This document shows, one piece after another, positions 36,610 to 47,976 of a stretch of DNA of 64,000 nt (position 1 is the first letter of the stretch; each line of letters starts with the position of its first letter). The notes beneath the pieces were generated by a model. It worked only from the letters and a program-made list of their open reading frames with translations, made no database searches and was not told the origin of the DNA. Origin of the DNA: Apophysomyces variabilis. Lineage: Eukaryota; Mucoromycota; Mucoromycetes; Mucorales; Mucoraceae. The DNA is taken from assembly GCA_002749535.1 (NCBI GenBank), contig MZZL01000376.1:62001-126000 (forward strand), in the 5' to 3' direction. The translations under genes were made by a program, and so were the position numbers.

Positions 36610-39600
36610 ATGGAAAGAAAACAGCGAGGTGAAGAAGAGAGAAAGGCGGCGAATGGGTAAAAAAAGAAGTCACCAGCAGTGAATAAAAGAAAGGACTCTG
36701 AAAATACTGATATGCCGACTGACACAGCCGCTCGTCGACTGCTGTTATGTGCCACTTAGGTAATGTTCCTGCCATGTCCTCTCGGATTCCTATCCTACAA
36801 ACAAAGTTCCTAGTTCGGGCACAACACCTTCCAGATGATGCCCTTCTCAGCCTTCTCCTCCCTCGCATCAACCGTTCCCGCCTCTCTCGCTGGTCCCAAC
36901 TGAAAAAGAATCCCCTCTCGCGCCGACTCCCTCCCTCCACCTCGGCAGTGGATGCTAAGTTGCTTCGCAACCAAATACGCTCCTTTCTTCACGACCGCTT
37001 TTGGAACAATTATACAGGCCCAAAAATGGTATTGTTAAAAGCCTGTCGGCCTTATCTAGAGATTGACCCTATTCTATGGATACCGATGACTCGACACGAA
37101 CGCAGCCGATGATCCGCTGGCGACTCGGGTGGATGCCTTCTGGCAAGCCTTGGCCTTATGGAAACTGCCCTGAACAAGCCCAGCTCTCCCGTGCCCACGT
37201 GATATCTTGTATGCAGTGTCATAGTAAACTGAACGTGCCCGTTGTCGTCGTTGACCCCCTCTCCTACACCCTAAACCAGCTTTCCACCCCACACCTCAAT
37301 CACAGCAACAAATACTTCACTGGCAACGCATATGGCCCACCCTCTCCTCCATACTGCTCGACATAGACCGCCTCTGCCGCCCACCGGATGACATAACCCC
37401 TGAATCCTCAACAATTAGCCCTTTTCTTCAATGGATATCAAAGCCTCCAAATGCATCACTGGCATTCCTCCCCACCACCTCTTTCCCTGACTCATCCTCT
37501 TAACACTCTCCAATCTTTCCCCATCTCTCCATGTTATCCATGTTATCCATTGTTGCTCCCCTAGTCCTCTTACTTATATCACCATTCCTTTCTCCCCTCA
37601 TTTTTTGCTCTTCAGAGCCCAAGGGAATTTTTAGTTCTTTCTTCTCTTTAGTTTTTTTACTTCTTTTTTCGATCTAGCTAGAGCAGATAGGCGGAATGGC
37701 GCAAGTGCTCATTGGCATTCTAATAAAATCAATTTTCAACTGAATATGCCGACTGCTGCGTCGCGTCGCGCATATCCTATTTGTCTGATAGAATCCCGTC
37801 CTGCAATAAAGAAGACGTTGAATTTAGTAATGACGATAATATTGGTTTAAGATTACCATCCTTTTTCTCCAAAACGCCCGCAAGCCGATGGCATCTGAAC
37901 GATTACGCCGAAGAATGGCGAAAAATTAAGCCAGAAATACGAATGCGAATACGATTTATGAAAACTATCGAATCGATCTTGAAAATATACATAAATGGAA
38001 CGCGAAACCTCGTACGATTGAATCTTATGTCGACGATCTTTCACGTCATTTTCAGGTATTATGTTGGAGTTTGTTAGAGACTGGAGAATGCTGATCCGTA
38101 ATCTATTGACACCAGATAAAATCCAACCGAACCAAACCCCGTGTCGACCCTGTCTCTCCAACCAGCAGTCAAATGACCACTAATCAGACCATCATTAAAA
38201 GCAGCACAATAGAGAGCTTTACACAAAAACAACTTCGCACGGCATCCATCCTGGTGCAGTACAAATGCACTCCAAGATAAAGGTGGACAACAAAGTATGA
38301 CAGGGTAATTGAAGAGTATCAAAACCTTATCGTAACTTGTTTTTTTCAGCTTGCACTGAGACAGTACCGCAAAAGAGGAAAGTAGTGGAGGATGATTTAG
38401 AAGCAGTAAGTAACACACATTTTAGTTTATGGAATGCTCATCTGACTAAACCTTGCATCAAGAAAAAGTATAGCAGAGCGTCTGAATCTATGCTTGAAGT
38501 GGAAGAAACAGACAGCCCCTTGAACGGTATCGATTTCTTATCATTGAACAAACACAGGTATATAGCTCGCACAATAACTTCGTATCGCTTATTAAGAGCT
38601 TCACACATTCTCAGTTTGGAAAAATTCGGAATTATCCAGTTTGGCCATGGGCTTGATAAGCATCCACTCATACCTGATAGCCTTTACGAAGAATTGAAGA
38701 TCACTAACTTACCAAAACTACCTAAATATCAGATTCTCCAGGACTATCTCCGCGCAGTTGTATACTCAAGCAAATATGTAAGCGTTGTCTTATAGCTGCG
38801 ACTTCGAATGATTCATCTAGATCAATGATAGGGAACGCTAGAGGCACCAACGGAGATTCTCACAATGCCAACTACAAATGAAGATTATGATACAAAAATG
38901 CTTCAATTTTTTCAGCGTGTGTTATATCAATTGTGAGTATAATAACCATCGACTACTAACAAAAAAGGACTGACCGATTTATATCTTCACTGTAGCTCTG
39001 AAAATATACATGATGCTACCATGCCGCCCAACTTGGAACATTCGGAGACTACATACTGTCATCACATCCTATGGCCTTTCCTACGAATTGCAGTGAAGTT
39101 CATGGATACTCCCGAAAAAATCAAAATGAACTTCTAAGTTGGCGAAACTCAGCTCATGGCAGCACCATCGTCAAAGGATCACAACCGATATTATGCAGAT
39201 GCGATCGGGTATTTGAAAGCGGCAGGGATTGAAGTGTTGTTGATGGAGGCATCAGGAGCATTCAATCATACCAACCTGTCGAAGCATGTGCATGATCATA
39301 TTAAGGGCGCCTTCGGTAGCTGTACCATGTTGGCTGCTATGTTAAAAAGATATGAGTATACAGACGTTAAACTTTTGGGAGATCTTTCGGTCATATTCTT
39401 ACATGCCAGTGGGAAAGGTAACACTCATACCGAAAAAGTTTGTATACGTTTACTCATTGGTTTCGTTTCGACTGCAGACAAGTGCTTGCGAGCATGGGTA
39501 ATGAGACTAGTAGTTGACAGGAAGCATCTGCCGTTTGAAAGGGTATTAAAGTGCGAAATCGATCCGAACCCCAGTGAAGTCAAAGCTACGCTGAACACGT

Positions 39601-39821
39601 TAAAGATCTTCTGGAAATTGAAGGTACATTCTCACAACTGTCTACTATGATATGGCACGCGATCTTACTGTATGATCCTTCATTGTAAGATATTGCTTGA
39701 GCAATCGGTTGCTGCTCTGGCAACGCTAAAGGAATCACATGAGCAATATCTCATTTACAATGATGACGATGAAACTAGGACATCTTTACGTGATCGAGAT
39801 CCCCAGTCCAATGAAGCCTAA
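36610..39821 (+). pseudogene. Broken gene of an unassigned, probably multi-copy family, interrupted by the LINE
   Basis: With the LINE left out, the flanks are contiguous at the target site. Before it, ATG 36610 reads MERKQRGEEERKAANG, then a TAA (or a GT donor), then KKKSPAVNKRKDSENTDMPT. After it come exon-like stretches: SYLSDRIPSCNKEDVEFSND (37780-37840), WNAKPRTIESYVDDLSRHF (about 37995-38055, another frame), QKRKVVEDDLEA (38353), NLEHSETTYCHHILWPFLRI (about 39030), AAGIEVLLMEASGAFNH (39215), HIKGAFGSCTMLAAML (39297) and a C-terminal acidic tail ending at TAA 39821. An in-frame TAA at 39135 lies before VGETQLMAAPS; a 46-base intron could also remove it. From memory of fungal proteomes, the ILWPFLRIAVK and HIKGAFG blocks belong to a hypothetical family with many copies in Mucoromycota. 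I do not know its function. A shortened, still expressed form from 37.8 kb on cannot be excluded. Confidence 0.6.
36722..37743 (+). mobile_element. 5'-truncated LINE (non-LTR retrotransposon)
   Basis: A reverse-transcriptase C-terminal tail is encoded: 36747-37112 (RIPILQTKFLVRAQHLPDDA, then RRLPPSTSAVDAKLL, FWNNYTGPK). After a frame change near 37100 it continues with RWRLGWMPSGKPWP, a CP..C-type zinc-binding stretch and SRAHVISCMQC. This is the usual end of L1-like ORF2 in fungi. A 3' UTR runs to AATAAAATCAATTTTCAACTG. The unit is bracketed by a direct repeat ATATGCCGACTG (36710-36721 and 37744-37755), a target-site duplication. Frameshift and 5' truncation make it inactive. Confidence 0.88.
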
Positions 39822-40500
39822 AAAGAATGACTGTGTAGGGATCGCTGAGCTGGATCCATCGTCTTCCCTATAAATCAAATACTTATCCAAGTCTACTTCA
39901 TACCACGTAACCAATACTAGCAAGCATACGGACCTTACCTTTATCCAACAACAACAACCAAGATAATCTCATATACATTTATCGATGAGATTTTGTAAAT
40001 AAAAGAACAATAGAGGTCGTCACAGATGCCATGTTCGAACTTATTCTTTTTGCTATGTTATTGGAATCGTCGTTCTTACTAAATGAATATAGGAAGCTAG
40101 CAATCTCTCTTTTTCACATTATGGTTTGAAACTAGGTATAAGAAAATGAATTAAACCAATGACAACGGATACCATATCAATGCGCTGCACATTGATGGAG
40201 ACGGGCAGCTAAATATTCAGTGCCCTCTATGTAGCGCAAATAGTTGACTTTTGTTGTTCACTGTGAGGGAAAATGGCTCATCAGCTTGGGCGAGGCATTC
40301 AAACGTTGAACATAGATCATAGATGTATGTAAATACAGGTTCGAAAGCATCGTAATCTCATTTTTTTTACTCATCAACAAACGTAATAAGTATACATAAT
40401 TTAATCCCAAGCATGGATAAATCTAGCGAAGACCAAAAGATTTTTATGGACGATGACTTGTTTTCTTACTTGTTGCTGTGGCAGAAATCGATGGTGGTAT
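39822..40500. other. Intergenic, nothing recognised
   Basis: No open frame or motif of note lies between the broken gene and the transposon copy. It includes the likely 3' UTR of the former and a poly-T run near 40370. Confidence 0.4.
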
Positions 40501-42212
40501 CATACTGTTATTTGATGTTTGCTTGCGCTACTCTAGAAACAATTTTGCGTTCATGGAAAGTATACTTGCTTACCTCGGCTTGATACTCCATTGACACTTC
40601 ATTGGAGTAGCATAAAATTTCATTCATGCTTAGTAAAACAAGAATCATATCCTCGATATCCTTTACTTACCCTGCAACGTTATTCCCATTTTTGTTCAAT
40701 TACCGAATTTATTGTGTTTTTCCTATTTGTCTGCGTGTTTCTAGTTTTTATTTGCAGACTGGGATCCAAGTTTTTGCGGAATCCAAAAAATGCTTCTGCA
40801 TGATTGGATGAAATATTTGCGGTCAGACTACCCTTCTTTGCGTACAGTCGTGTCCATGTTCACTATTTACTGAGATACTTTATTTCAAACCACAGCAAGA
40901 CGAATTTATTTAAAGAAGCGGCTTTCTACTTTTGCATCTAACAAAAAAGCTCTCAGAGTGTCTGATCCATCTTTGACAGTCTGAGCGCTTTACTTTTCAC
41001 GCTGCTCGAACAATACGCTCTTGAAAGTTGTCGTCAACTTGTAAGGGCTCCCTTCTTACCCCAGCCTTCACTTTGGCCCAAAAATCTTCTATTGAGTTAA
41101 GAAAGGGAGAGTAAAGAGGAAGGTAGAGACCTTTGTATCCTCTTTCTTCGACCAACTGCTTAACCTTGACTGGTGTATGGATGGGTGCATTATCCATAAG
41201 ATACTAACCGTTCATTCCGTGGCAATCCAATCTTTTGTGATTGCCTAATAGACAAAGTTTAAGATACAATAGAAGAAAAGGAAGACTTAGCTACATTCAG
41301 GGAAAATAAAAGTGGAATGTAAAGCAATACAATTGAGAAGAACCGGAACTGGGGTACATTGCCCTGACAGCTTCTAACACCATAACTGACAGAAACGAAA
41401 ATGATATAATCAATGACGTATAGAAACGAACGAAGAGGGTTTATTTCCTCTACAGATGTTCCACACCTTCTATCAGATTGAATCCATTTTTACTCTTGGG
41501 AAAATTGTTGTCTTATCTCTGAATTGTTGTCATCCATAAGACATCCATTGATTTTCTTATCCATGGCTGTGATTTTTGGTTTCAGTAATCACGTACTATT
41601 TAAAAGCGAAGGGACAACACCTTTTCAATTCTTTGGCTCTGTTCTCCAAAAACATCCCCGGTATGTACTTCGCATTGATCATATGTACAGAATGACTGAT
41701 ATCCCTCTTCTGTAACCTTTAGCCTGCATGACCTCTGTCCCGAACCACCTTGGTTGTGTGAGTAAGCTCCCTGCACTCCACTAGGTAAGTGAAAAAGAAA
41801 TCTTGTCTGTTTATGCACAGTGTCATTCATTATCTTCTGCTTCCAAGTCCTCGCCAGGTGTTGCATCGCTTCAAGTCCTCTGCAGTGCGTTACACACAAA
41901 CCGGCCACTCATGGAAGCCGTGCCTGTCTCTCACCGCCCCCCACCTTTGGATAGGATCACCCTTCGGGGGTAACTAAGAAAAAAAAGATGTCAAGCTATC
42001 CTTCCATGCACTAACCATGAACATTTTTTTACACTGCTCGAATAAATTTTGTGTCCACTGGAGGACAAAGTTGAGGTAAGCAAAATGTATTTCCCGCATA
42101 ATCCATTTACTAATAACGCATATTTCTATCCCTTTTAGCGCAAACTTGATCCTTGCATGGGCGCAAAATTTATTTAGAGTAGCGTAAAAGATTGTTCAAT
42201 AAACAGTATTAT
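40501..42212 (-). mobile_element. Most complete DDE transposon copy (copy 2)
   Basis: Both ends are present as imperfect inverted repeats of about 55 bases: left CATACTGTTATTTGATG ... GCGCTACTCTAGAAAC, right (read on the minus strand) AATACTGTTTATTGAAC ... ACGCTACTCTAAATAA, each followed by ATTTTGCG. A shared subterminal TTGCTTACCTC is also seen. The minus strand holds the 102-codon frame (41908-41600) and a transposase C-terminal piece (41197-40997) with MDNAPIHTP and YSPFLNSIEDFW. The Asp and Glu are intact with 34 residues between (DD34E). The piece begins just after a TTAG that could be a splice acceptor. No N-terminal transposase half is present in 1.7 kb, so the element looks like a deletion derivative moved by an autonomous copy elsewhere. 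It is nearly identical to copy 1, in opposite orientation. Confidence 0.85.
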
Positions 42213-43184
42213 AGTACTAGTCCTTCTGCACTCGCTTCGCTCCTTCCGTTACAGCCGCGTGCTGCTGCACGAAATGAATTTTAGGCGATTTCTAGCGTAT
42301 GTTTACGGTAACATAATATATTGCTAAAAATGAAGCCCTTATTTTATGCAAGATATTCAAGAGGTGTACGTAAGTGACTGATATGATATGGTGTTGGGAA
42401 ATAAAGATGTACCAATTAAGATAAATAGTCTAAAACGCGAAAAACGATCAGGAGACATAAGAACATAAATAAGCCAGTATCTCTTGTGGGCAACAATTTC
42501 AGATAGGCAAAAGAAGAGCAGAATGAATGTTTGAAGCCTAAGTACCTGCCTCGTATAACATAAGTTCTGAACCTTGATCTTACGTTAAAAAATTACAGAG
42601 CGAACGACAAAGTTAGCATAGGAATGGTTACTTCTGTTGGTAATAGAATACGTAAGGAACAGAGATAAATTGACAGTGTTCACTGAAGGTACATGCCTAG
42701 ATGAACAAAGCAATAGTCCTCCATATAAGGATCCTATCATTGAGCAATCTGGTCATATACAAAACGGGTGGAGGTCAATCAGACAATATATTCAACCACT
42801 CACTACACTTCGGAAAGCACTTGCCCCTTCTCACTGCTGCTGAAGTTTCTACACGAGTGCCTATTTAATGATCTTCTTAATATTCTTCTACCCACTTATT
42901 GCAGCTCAACTTTCTTGACCCATACATCAAAGATTGCACCCACCTACCAAAATGCTACTGAGAGCAACTCGACCCTTTGGGCCTTGTTGGAAAGCGTCAG
43001 ATAATATCTAAGACGAATTTATTCTTCTAATTCATCGCTGGACGTACTCTTTTCTCCTAACTAAAGACTTCTATATATCAACTGAAGAGTACTACGGTCG
43101 AACCAGCTTGCAGGAAACTGGATGTAATACCGGCAAAATATTTTTGCGCGCAAAAAATACTCGAAAATACAGTATACTTATAGA
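42213..43184. other. Gene-poor stretch in the repeat island
   Basis: No supported exon. Short open frames at 42637-43004 have no motif. The run CTTCTGCACTCGCTTCGCTC at 42226-42245 is GC-richer than its surroundings but unexplained. Confidence 0.35.
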
Positions 43185-43470
43185 GAGAAGCTTTACTCAC
43201 CTAACCGATGTGGTCTGGGACAGAGGTCATACAAACAAAAGTTACACAAAGCAATATCACTCCTGCACTTTGTGTAATTAGTCTGGGAGTGTACCTGATA
43301 CGTCTTTGGAGAACGGAGACAGACAGTCAAAACAAGTAGTCTCTTCCGTTTAAATGGTTGGAATCTCTGAAACCAAAAATGACAGTGATTGATAACAAAT
43401 CGATAGATGTCTGATCAATGACAAGACAATACTGCACAGAAATCGAAAAAGAAGTTCGTATGAAGTAATG
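43185..43470 (+). mobile_element. DDE transposon internal fragment (copy 4)
   Basis: Matches the inside of copies 1 and 2 with moderate divergence: CTTTACTCACCTAACC, GGGACAGAGGTCATACAAAC, TTTGGAGAACGGAGAC, TGAAACCAAAAATGACAG, ATAACAAATCGATAGATGTC. It corresponds to about 645-910 of copy 1. No ends are visible. It lies about 120 bases beyond the fumarase stop codon. Confidence 0.65.
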
Positions 43471-43592
43471 GTTAGTTTGGCCACAAACCTGTCGGCCAGT
43501 GACACAAAAAGATCGTCGACAAATACAGAAATACGATCCAAAGGCGAACTGACTGCATCGTATCCTCTAGGCACAAAGATGTATTTTATTGA

Positions 43593-45323
43593 TCATTTAG
43601 GATTAATCATATCTTCGGGCTTCACCCATTCTTCGAACTGTTGCTCTGACAGCAATCCGAGCCCAATGGCAGCCTCTTTAAGCGTGGTCCCTTCTTTATG
43701 TGCTTTCTTGGCGCATTTGGCAGCATTGTCGTAGCCGATGTGGGGGTTTAATGCAGTTACTAACATTAAGCTCTCGTTCATGATAGACATAATCTTTTCG
43801 CGATTGGCGATGATGCCAACAACACAGTTCTTAGTAAAAGAGTTTGCTGCTCCTGACAGTAACGTAATCGATTGCAACAGATTCTTAATTAGAACAGGCT
43901 TGAAGACATTTAACTGGATACAATGAATCAGTGAAAAAACGAATTCGTCACAAAATGAATTTACCTCGAAATGTCCATTACTACCAGCAATGGAAATTGT
44001 CGTGTTATTTCCCATCACTTGTGCACAAACCATTGTCAAGGCCTCACATTGAGTGGGATTGACTTTGCCTGGCATAATGGATGATCCTGGCTCATTCTCT
44101 GGGAGGCTAAGTTCACCTAGACCACAACGTGGACCAGAAGCAAGGAACCGGATATCGTTGCCAATCTTCATAAGCGATACTGCAACAGTATTCAATGCAC
44201 CTGAACATTCCACAATAGCATCATTCGACGCCAGTGCTTCAAACTGCATTAAAAGTATAGTATGTTGTCAGCTACATATTGTTTAAAATCAGCACATTAA
44301 GCAATACTGACCTTGTTAGGGGCAGGCTCGAATGCGAAGCCAGTAAGTTCGCTTACAGCTTCTGCAACTTTAACATCAAAGCCTATGCGAGCGTTCAATC
44401 CAGTGCCAACTGCAGTACCTCCCTGAGCCAAACGCGATAAACGTGGTAATGTAGCCTTGACACGTTCGATACCATAGGTAAGCTGCTGTACGTAGCCTGA
44501 GAACTCCTGGCCCAATGTCAAAGGCGTAGCATCTTGCAAGTGAGTGCGTCCGATTTTGATAATATCGGCAAATTCTCGTGACTTAGCATCTAGTGCATCG
44601 CGCAAAGTTTGTAATGCAGGTAAAAGGGCGGTATTAATCTCTACCACAGCAGCAATGTGCATCGCTGTTGGAAATCTACGAAGCTATATTATTATGGGAT
44701 TCCGTGAGAAACACAGATGAGGTTACGCACGAGTCATTTGACGATTGGCTCATATTGACATGGTCATTAGGATGTACCGGACTTTTACTGCCCAATTGAC
44801 CACCCAATATCTCAATGGCTCGGTTTGATAGAACTTCATTCACATTCATACTAATGAATGAAGTTCGTTAAAAATTGATAATTTATAGACTGAACACGAT
44901 GGGTGCAACTTACTGTGTCTGGGTTCCGGAACCGGTTTGCCAGACGACTAGCGGAAAGTGATCCGTTAATTTGCCTTCAATGACCTAGAATAACTGAAGT
45001 CAGTATTGCTGTAGGATTATTTGGGGTCACGGTACTTCGTCTGCAGCTTGCATGATTGCTTCAGCGATACGAGCATCAAGACCATATCCAATGTTGACTT
45101 TTGCTGTAGCCTTCTTCAAAATGCCAAACGCTTTGATTAAGGTAGGCGGCATACGTTCTTGCACACCACCAATGTCAAAATTCTCAAGCGACCTGAAGGA
45201 AATGGGTTGAGTCGCGACATTCCGCGCTGTTTCTCCAATTCACCTTTGAGTTTGAGCTCCCCAGTAGGACTTTGCGGGTACTTGGATTTCGCCGAATGTG
45301 TCGCGCTCAGTACGATACGCCAT
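43593..45323 (-). CDS. FUM1: Fumarate hydratase, class II
   Basis: Converts fumarate to malate. Start ATG 45323 gives [16 protein letters not shown], then [10 protein letters not shown], directly the mature N-terminus. Motifs in order: [14 protein letters not shown] across an intron near 44955-44925, [43 protein letters not shown] (about 44560-44500), the fumarase/aspartase signature [11 protein letters not shown] (about 44085) and NGHFE joined to [11 protein letters not shown] across the intron at 43965-43914. That intron is open in frame and would be mistaken for coding if kept. The C-terminus ends KPEDMINPK. No mitochondrial presequence precedes the start, so this open reading frame specifies a cytosolic form. 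An upstream in-frame exon could still add one, as dual targeting from one gene is common in fungi. About seven exons. Confidence 0.95.
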
Positions 45324-46187
45324 GGTTACAAAACTGATTCTGTTGGACAAGGGAAAGAGGTGGGAAAAAACTCTGTTCGGTTAATTGACGGGCGACAAAA
45401 ACCTACTCAAACCAAAAATGGAAAAGCGAGATGAATAACCAGCCTGTTATGTTGATGTCTGATATGGGCAAAAAAACCTAGACAAAAACCACACCAGCCA
45501 CTCTTCTACACCTCTCCTCAAATATATATATAGATAGGTAGAGATATTAGAATTCACGCTCATTTGGAAGGGTAGCAGAAAAGCTTACCTTGGAAGATTA
45601 CAGACCGAAAAAGGAGATGGAAAAATGCAATTGCCACTAGATCACGTATATCCACTGTTAAAAGCTTTCTATACTCTTCAGATAGTATCAATTTCAACAA
45701 ACATAATTCTCTGCTTATGGTGTCTGTAGATTTTTATCTTTTCATTTTTCCATTAACCGTATTTTCAAATTTGAAATGAGACATATCAGAATTTGTCTGG
45801 ATAAACCGACGTTGAGAGTTTTAATTTCTTCGGTAGACGAACTTGGGAGTCATATCCGACATTATGCTTTTATGCTGTACCCGGGATAATTCGAGATCTT
45901 ACCGACATTTTTTCCAAGAGACGTAAGCCTAAAGTAGTCTCATGCTAATACTTTTAAAAATTTTGTTGCTTTGTTTGATATCATCCGGAAAGACAGTACG
46001 GCATAATATCTGATATCACTTCAAGTTCGTCTATCAAAGGGATTTAGGATGTTTAATTGCGGAACTTTAATCTCTGCGAACTGGAAGACGGCAAATTCTC
46101 TCAGCTGAGGTTTTGGGACTGCTGTTTGAAACTTCCCAATCATTTTATCCCAGTCAGCTTTTTTTGATTTGATCTTGCTCAAAAACC
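45324..46187. other. Divergent intergenic region, fumarase / J-protein
   Basis: Divergent starts at 45323 (minus) and 46188 (plus) make this a shared promoter region. A TATATATATA box lies at 45522-45534, about 200 bases upstream of the fumarase start. No exon is supported. Confidence 0.5.
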
Positions 46188-46580
46188 ATGTCCAAGTCGC
46201 CCTACGAAATACTTGGCGTTGGTCGTTATGCAAGCCGAAAGGAAATAAAGCGTCGATATTTCGAATTATGTAAACTATATCATCCAGATGTTGCCAAAGA
46301 TACCACGATTGACTTCCGAGAGATAAAAAGTGCTTATGAAATACTGACGGGCAAAGCGAGCCAGCCGCTCGAACGACCATACGCATCCGGATTTCATTAT
46401 AACCCTAACCAACCGACTTTTGATACGAGGTTATGGACAAGACGATCTATTTATGGAGGACTGGGCGTTGTAGTAGCTGTGTTAGTCTATATAATGCGTG
46501 ACTCAAATACAGAGGTAGTGGCTCCACCCATGGCCTCATGGCAAGGAACACAAAGCTACCGCACATGGCGCAAAACCTAG
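46188..46580 (+). CDS. Small membrane-anchored J-domain protein
   Basis: Intronless frame of 130 residues. Residues 5-55 form a J domain (SPYEILGVGRYASRKEIKRR, then LYHPDVAKD with the HPD motif that stimulates Hsp70 ATPase). A Pro-rich linker and one membrane helix near residues 88-104 (IYGGLGVVVAVLVYIM) follow, with a short polar tail. This layout is that of a class C (type III) J-protein tethered to an organelle membrane with the J domain at the N-terminal side. The organelle is not certain; the absence of a signal peptide and the short size fit mitochondria or ER. It lies 130 bases upstream of the next gene on the same strand. Confidence 0.85.
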   Translation: MSKSPYEILGVGRYASRKEIKRRYFELCKLYHPDVAKDTTIDFREIKSAYEILTGKASQPLERPYASGFHYNPNQPTFDTRLWTRRSIYGGLGVVVAVLVYIMRDSNTEVVAPPMASWQGTQSYRTWRKT

Positions 46581-46710
46581 TCACGCTACTTTTTTACTCC
46601 ATTTTTCTTCCATCTTCTTTTTCTCACTCTCGCTATTAAAACCCTTTTGTAACAATTCCAATAAACAAGGCTTTTGCATTATTTCAGCCCTCAGCTCTTT
46701 CCGCAGCGTC

Positions 46711-47976
46711 ATGCCTACCGTATTGACCATATCACGTTCAAATGCTGCTCCTATTCCTCTTTCTGCGGAAGACGAACAATCATCTTCTTACAAGGAGATT
46801 ATCAAGCAGCTGGCTGCCCAGGCGCCTAAACCTTATGGAGCCATACCTCCATTGCTCAAAAAACGTAGAAAGAAACAAAGACAGAGAGACCTAACACAGT
46901 CTAAACAACCAGAGCCAGAACAAACGAAACCAATGCGTCGAATGTCCCATGTGGAAGACTGGATTGTTGTCGACAGCAAAGAAAGCTTGCCAGACGAAGA
47001 AGAATTGGTAGGTAGAGCTTATCGAGTAATAGGATCAACTTAACATTGTTTAACGCAGGTACGTGAGTCGCCTTTTCGGAATTTTCTGTCAGCCGATTTC
47101 TTCACGCAGGTCCTGCCGCTGCATATGCCACCACCTTCACTCAGTGATCCTGCAGCGTTGGCCCAACAATCCGACATCGCCGGTTTGGCCAAAAGACTAA
47201 GTGCAACGGGTATGTCATCCTCGCTTCCAAGTGACGCGATTTCGGCGCCAGCTTCCATTCGTCATTTGGATGTGCAGTCTTTGGACGAAGATGATGAGGA
47301 CGAAGATGACGAGGATGTATATGATAATACGAGATCCGTCAGAAGAGGAAGACGTATGCATCCAAACTGGAAAAGTGATGGTGAAGAAGAGGATGAAGAG
47401 GATGAAGAAGACGAAGAAGAAGAAGTTAATTATGCGAAGAACGTACGACACTCGGGTTCTCATAAGGATCTTGTTCGACGACACTCCATCTCATCATTTA
47501 GTAAATCACAGACTCCATCTACATCAACCACCGCCTCATCTGTCATGTCCTCATCTCCCCCACTGAAATCTGACCATCATCAAGTTCGTTGGCTAAAAAC
47601 CATTGCCCAATTGCGGCGGTCATTGGTGAAATCGACACCATTGTCAACACCTAAATCAAGTCATCCCAAGAAAACTGGGAGGATAGCCAACAAAAAAGGT
47701 TTTATTCCTATGCCATTACCTCCACGACGACCCTCTTCACAGCGCCGACGATCCGAGGCTACTACACAACCACGCTTCAACCCCGAAACCAATACGTACA
47801 CTCGAGATACCCGATCAAATCCTGATCACCTGAGAATGATATCAGCTGAGCTGAACATGATGCGTGCTCGCAAGCTCTTGAGTCCTCTAAAACCTCGAGG
47901 CTTTCTGCCAAGACGCAAAGATTCGTTCATCCGTGGCGAAGGTCGCCGTCGATCACACTTGCGGTGTGAATTGTGA
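46711..47976 (+). CDS. Acidic/basic low-complexity protein, unknown function
   Basis: Two exons: 46711-47008 and 47059-47976, with a GTAGGT donor at 47009 and a GCAG acceptor, giving about 404 residues. A basic KKRRKKQRQRD patch lies near residue 52. In exon 2, two strongly acidic Asp/Glu runs (47285-47320 and 47380-47425) flank a basic RRGRRMHPNW, and a long Ser/Thr/Pro/Arg-rich tail follows with LPPRRPSSQRRRSE. No domain is recognised. Charge pattern and disorder suggest a nuclear or RNA-associated protein, but that is only inference. An internal VEDWIVVDSKE resembles short docking motifs but is unassigned. Confidence 0.7.

Noticed and set aside
36747..37112. 121-codon frame considered as a host gene
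   Set aside because: It is the reverse-transcriptase tail of the LINE, bracketed by a target-site duplication and continued in another frame.
45159..45434. 91-codon plus-strand frame over the fumarase 5' end
   Set aside because: Antisense shadow of fumarase exon 1 and its flank; no motif.
47215..47484. Minus-strand frame with Phe/Ile runs resembling a membrane protein
   Set aside because: Antisense of the Asp/Glu runs in the acidic protein gene.
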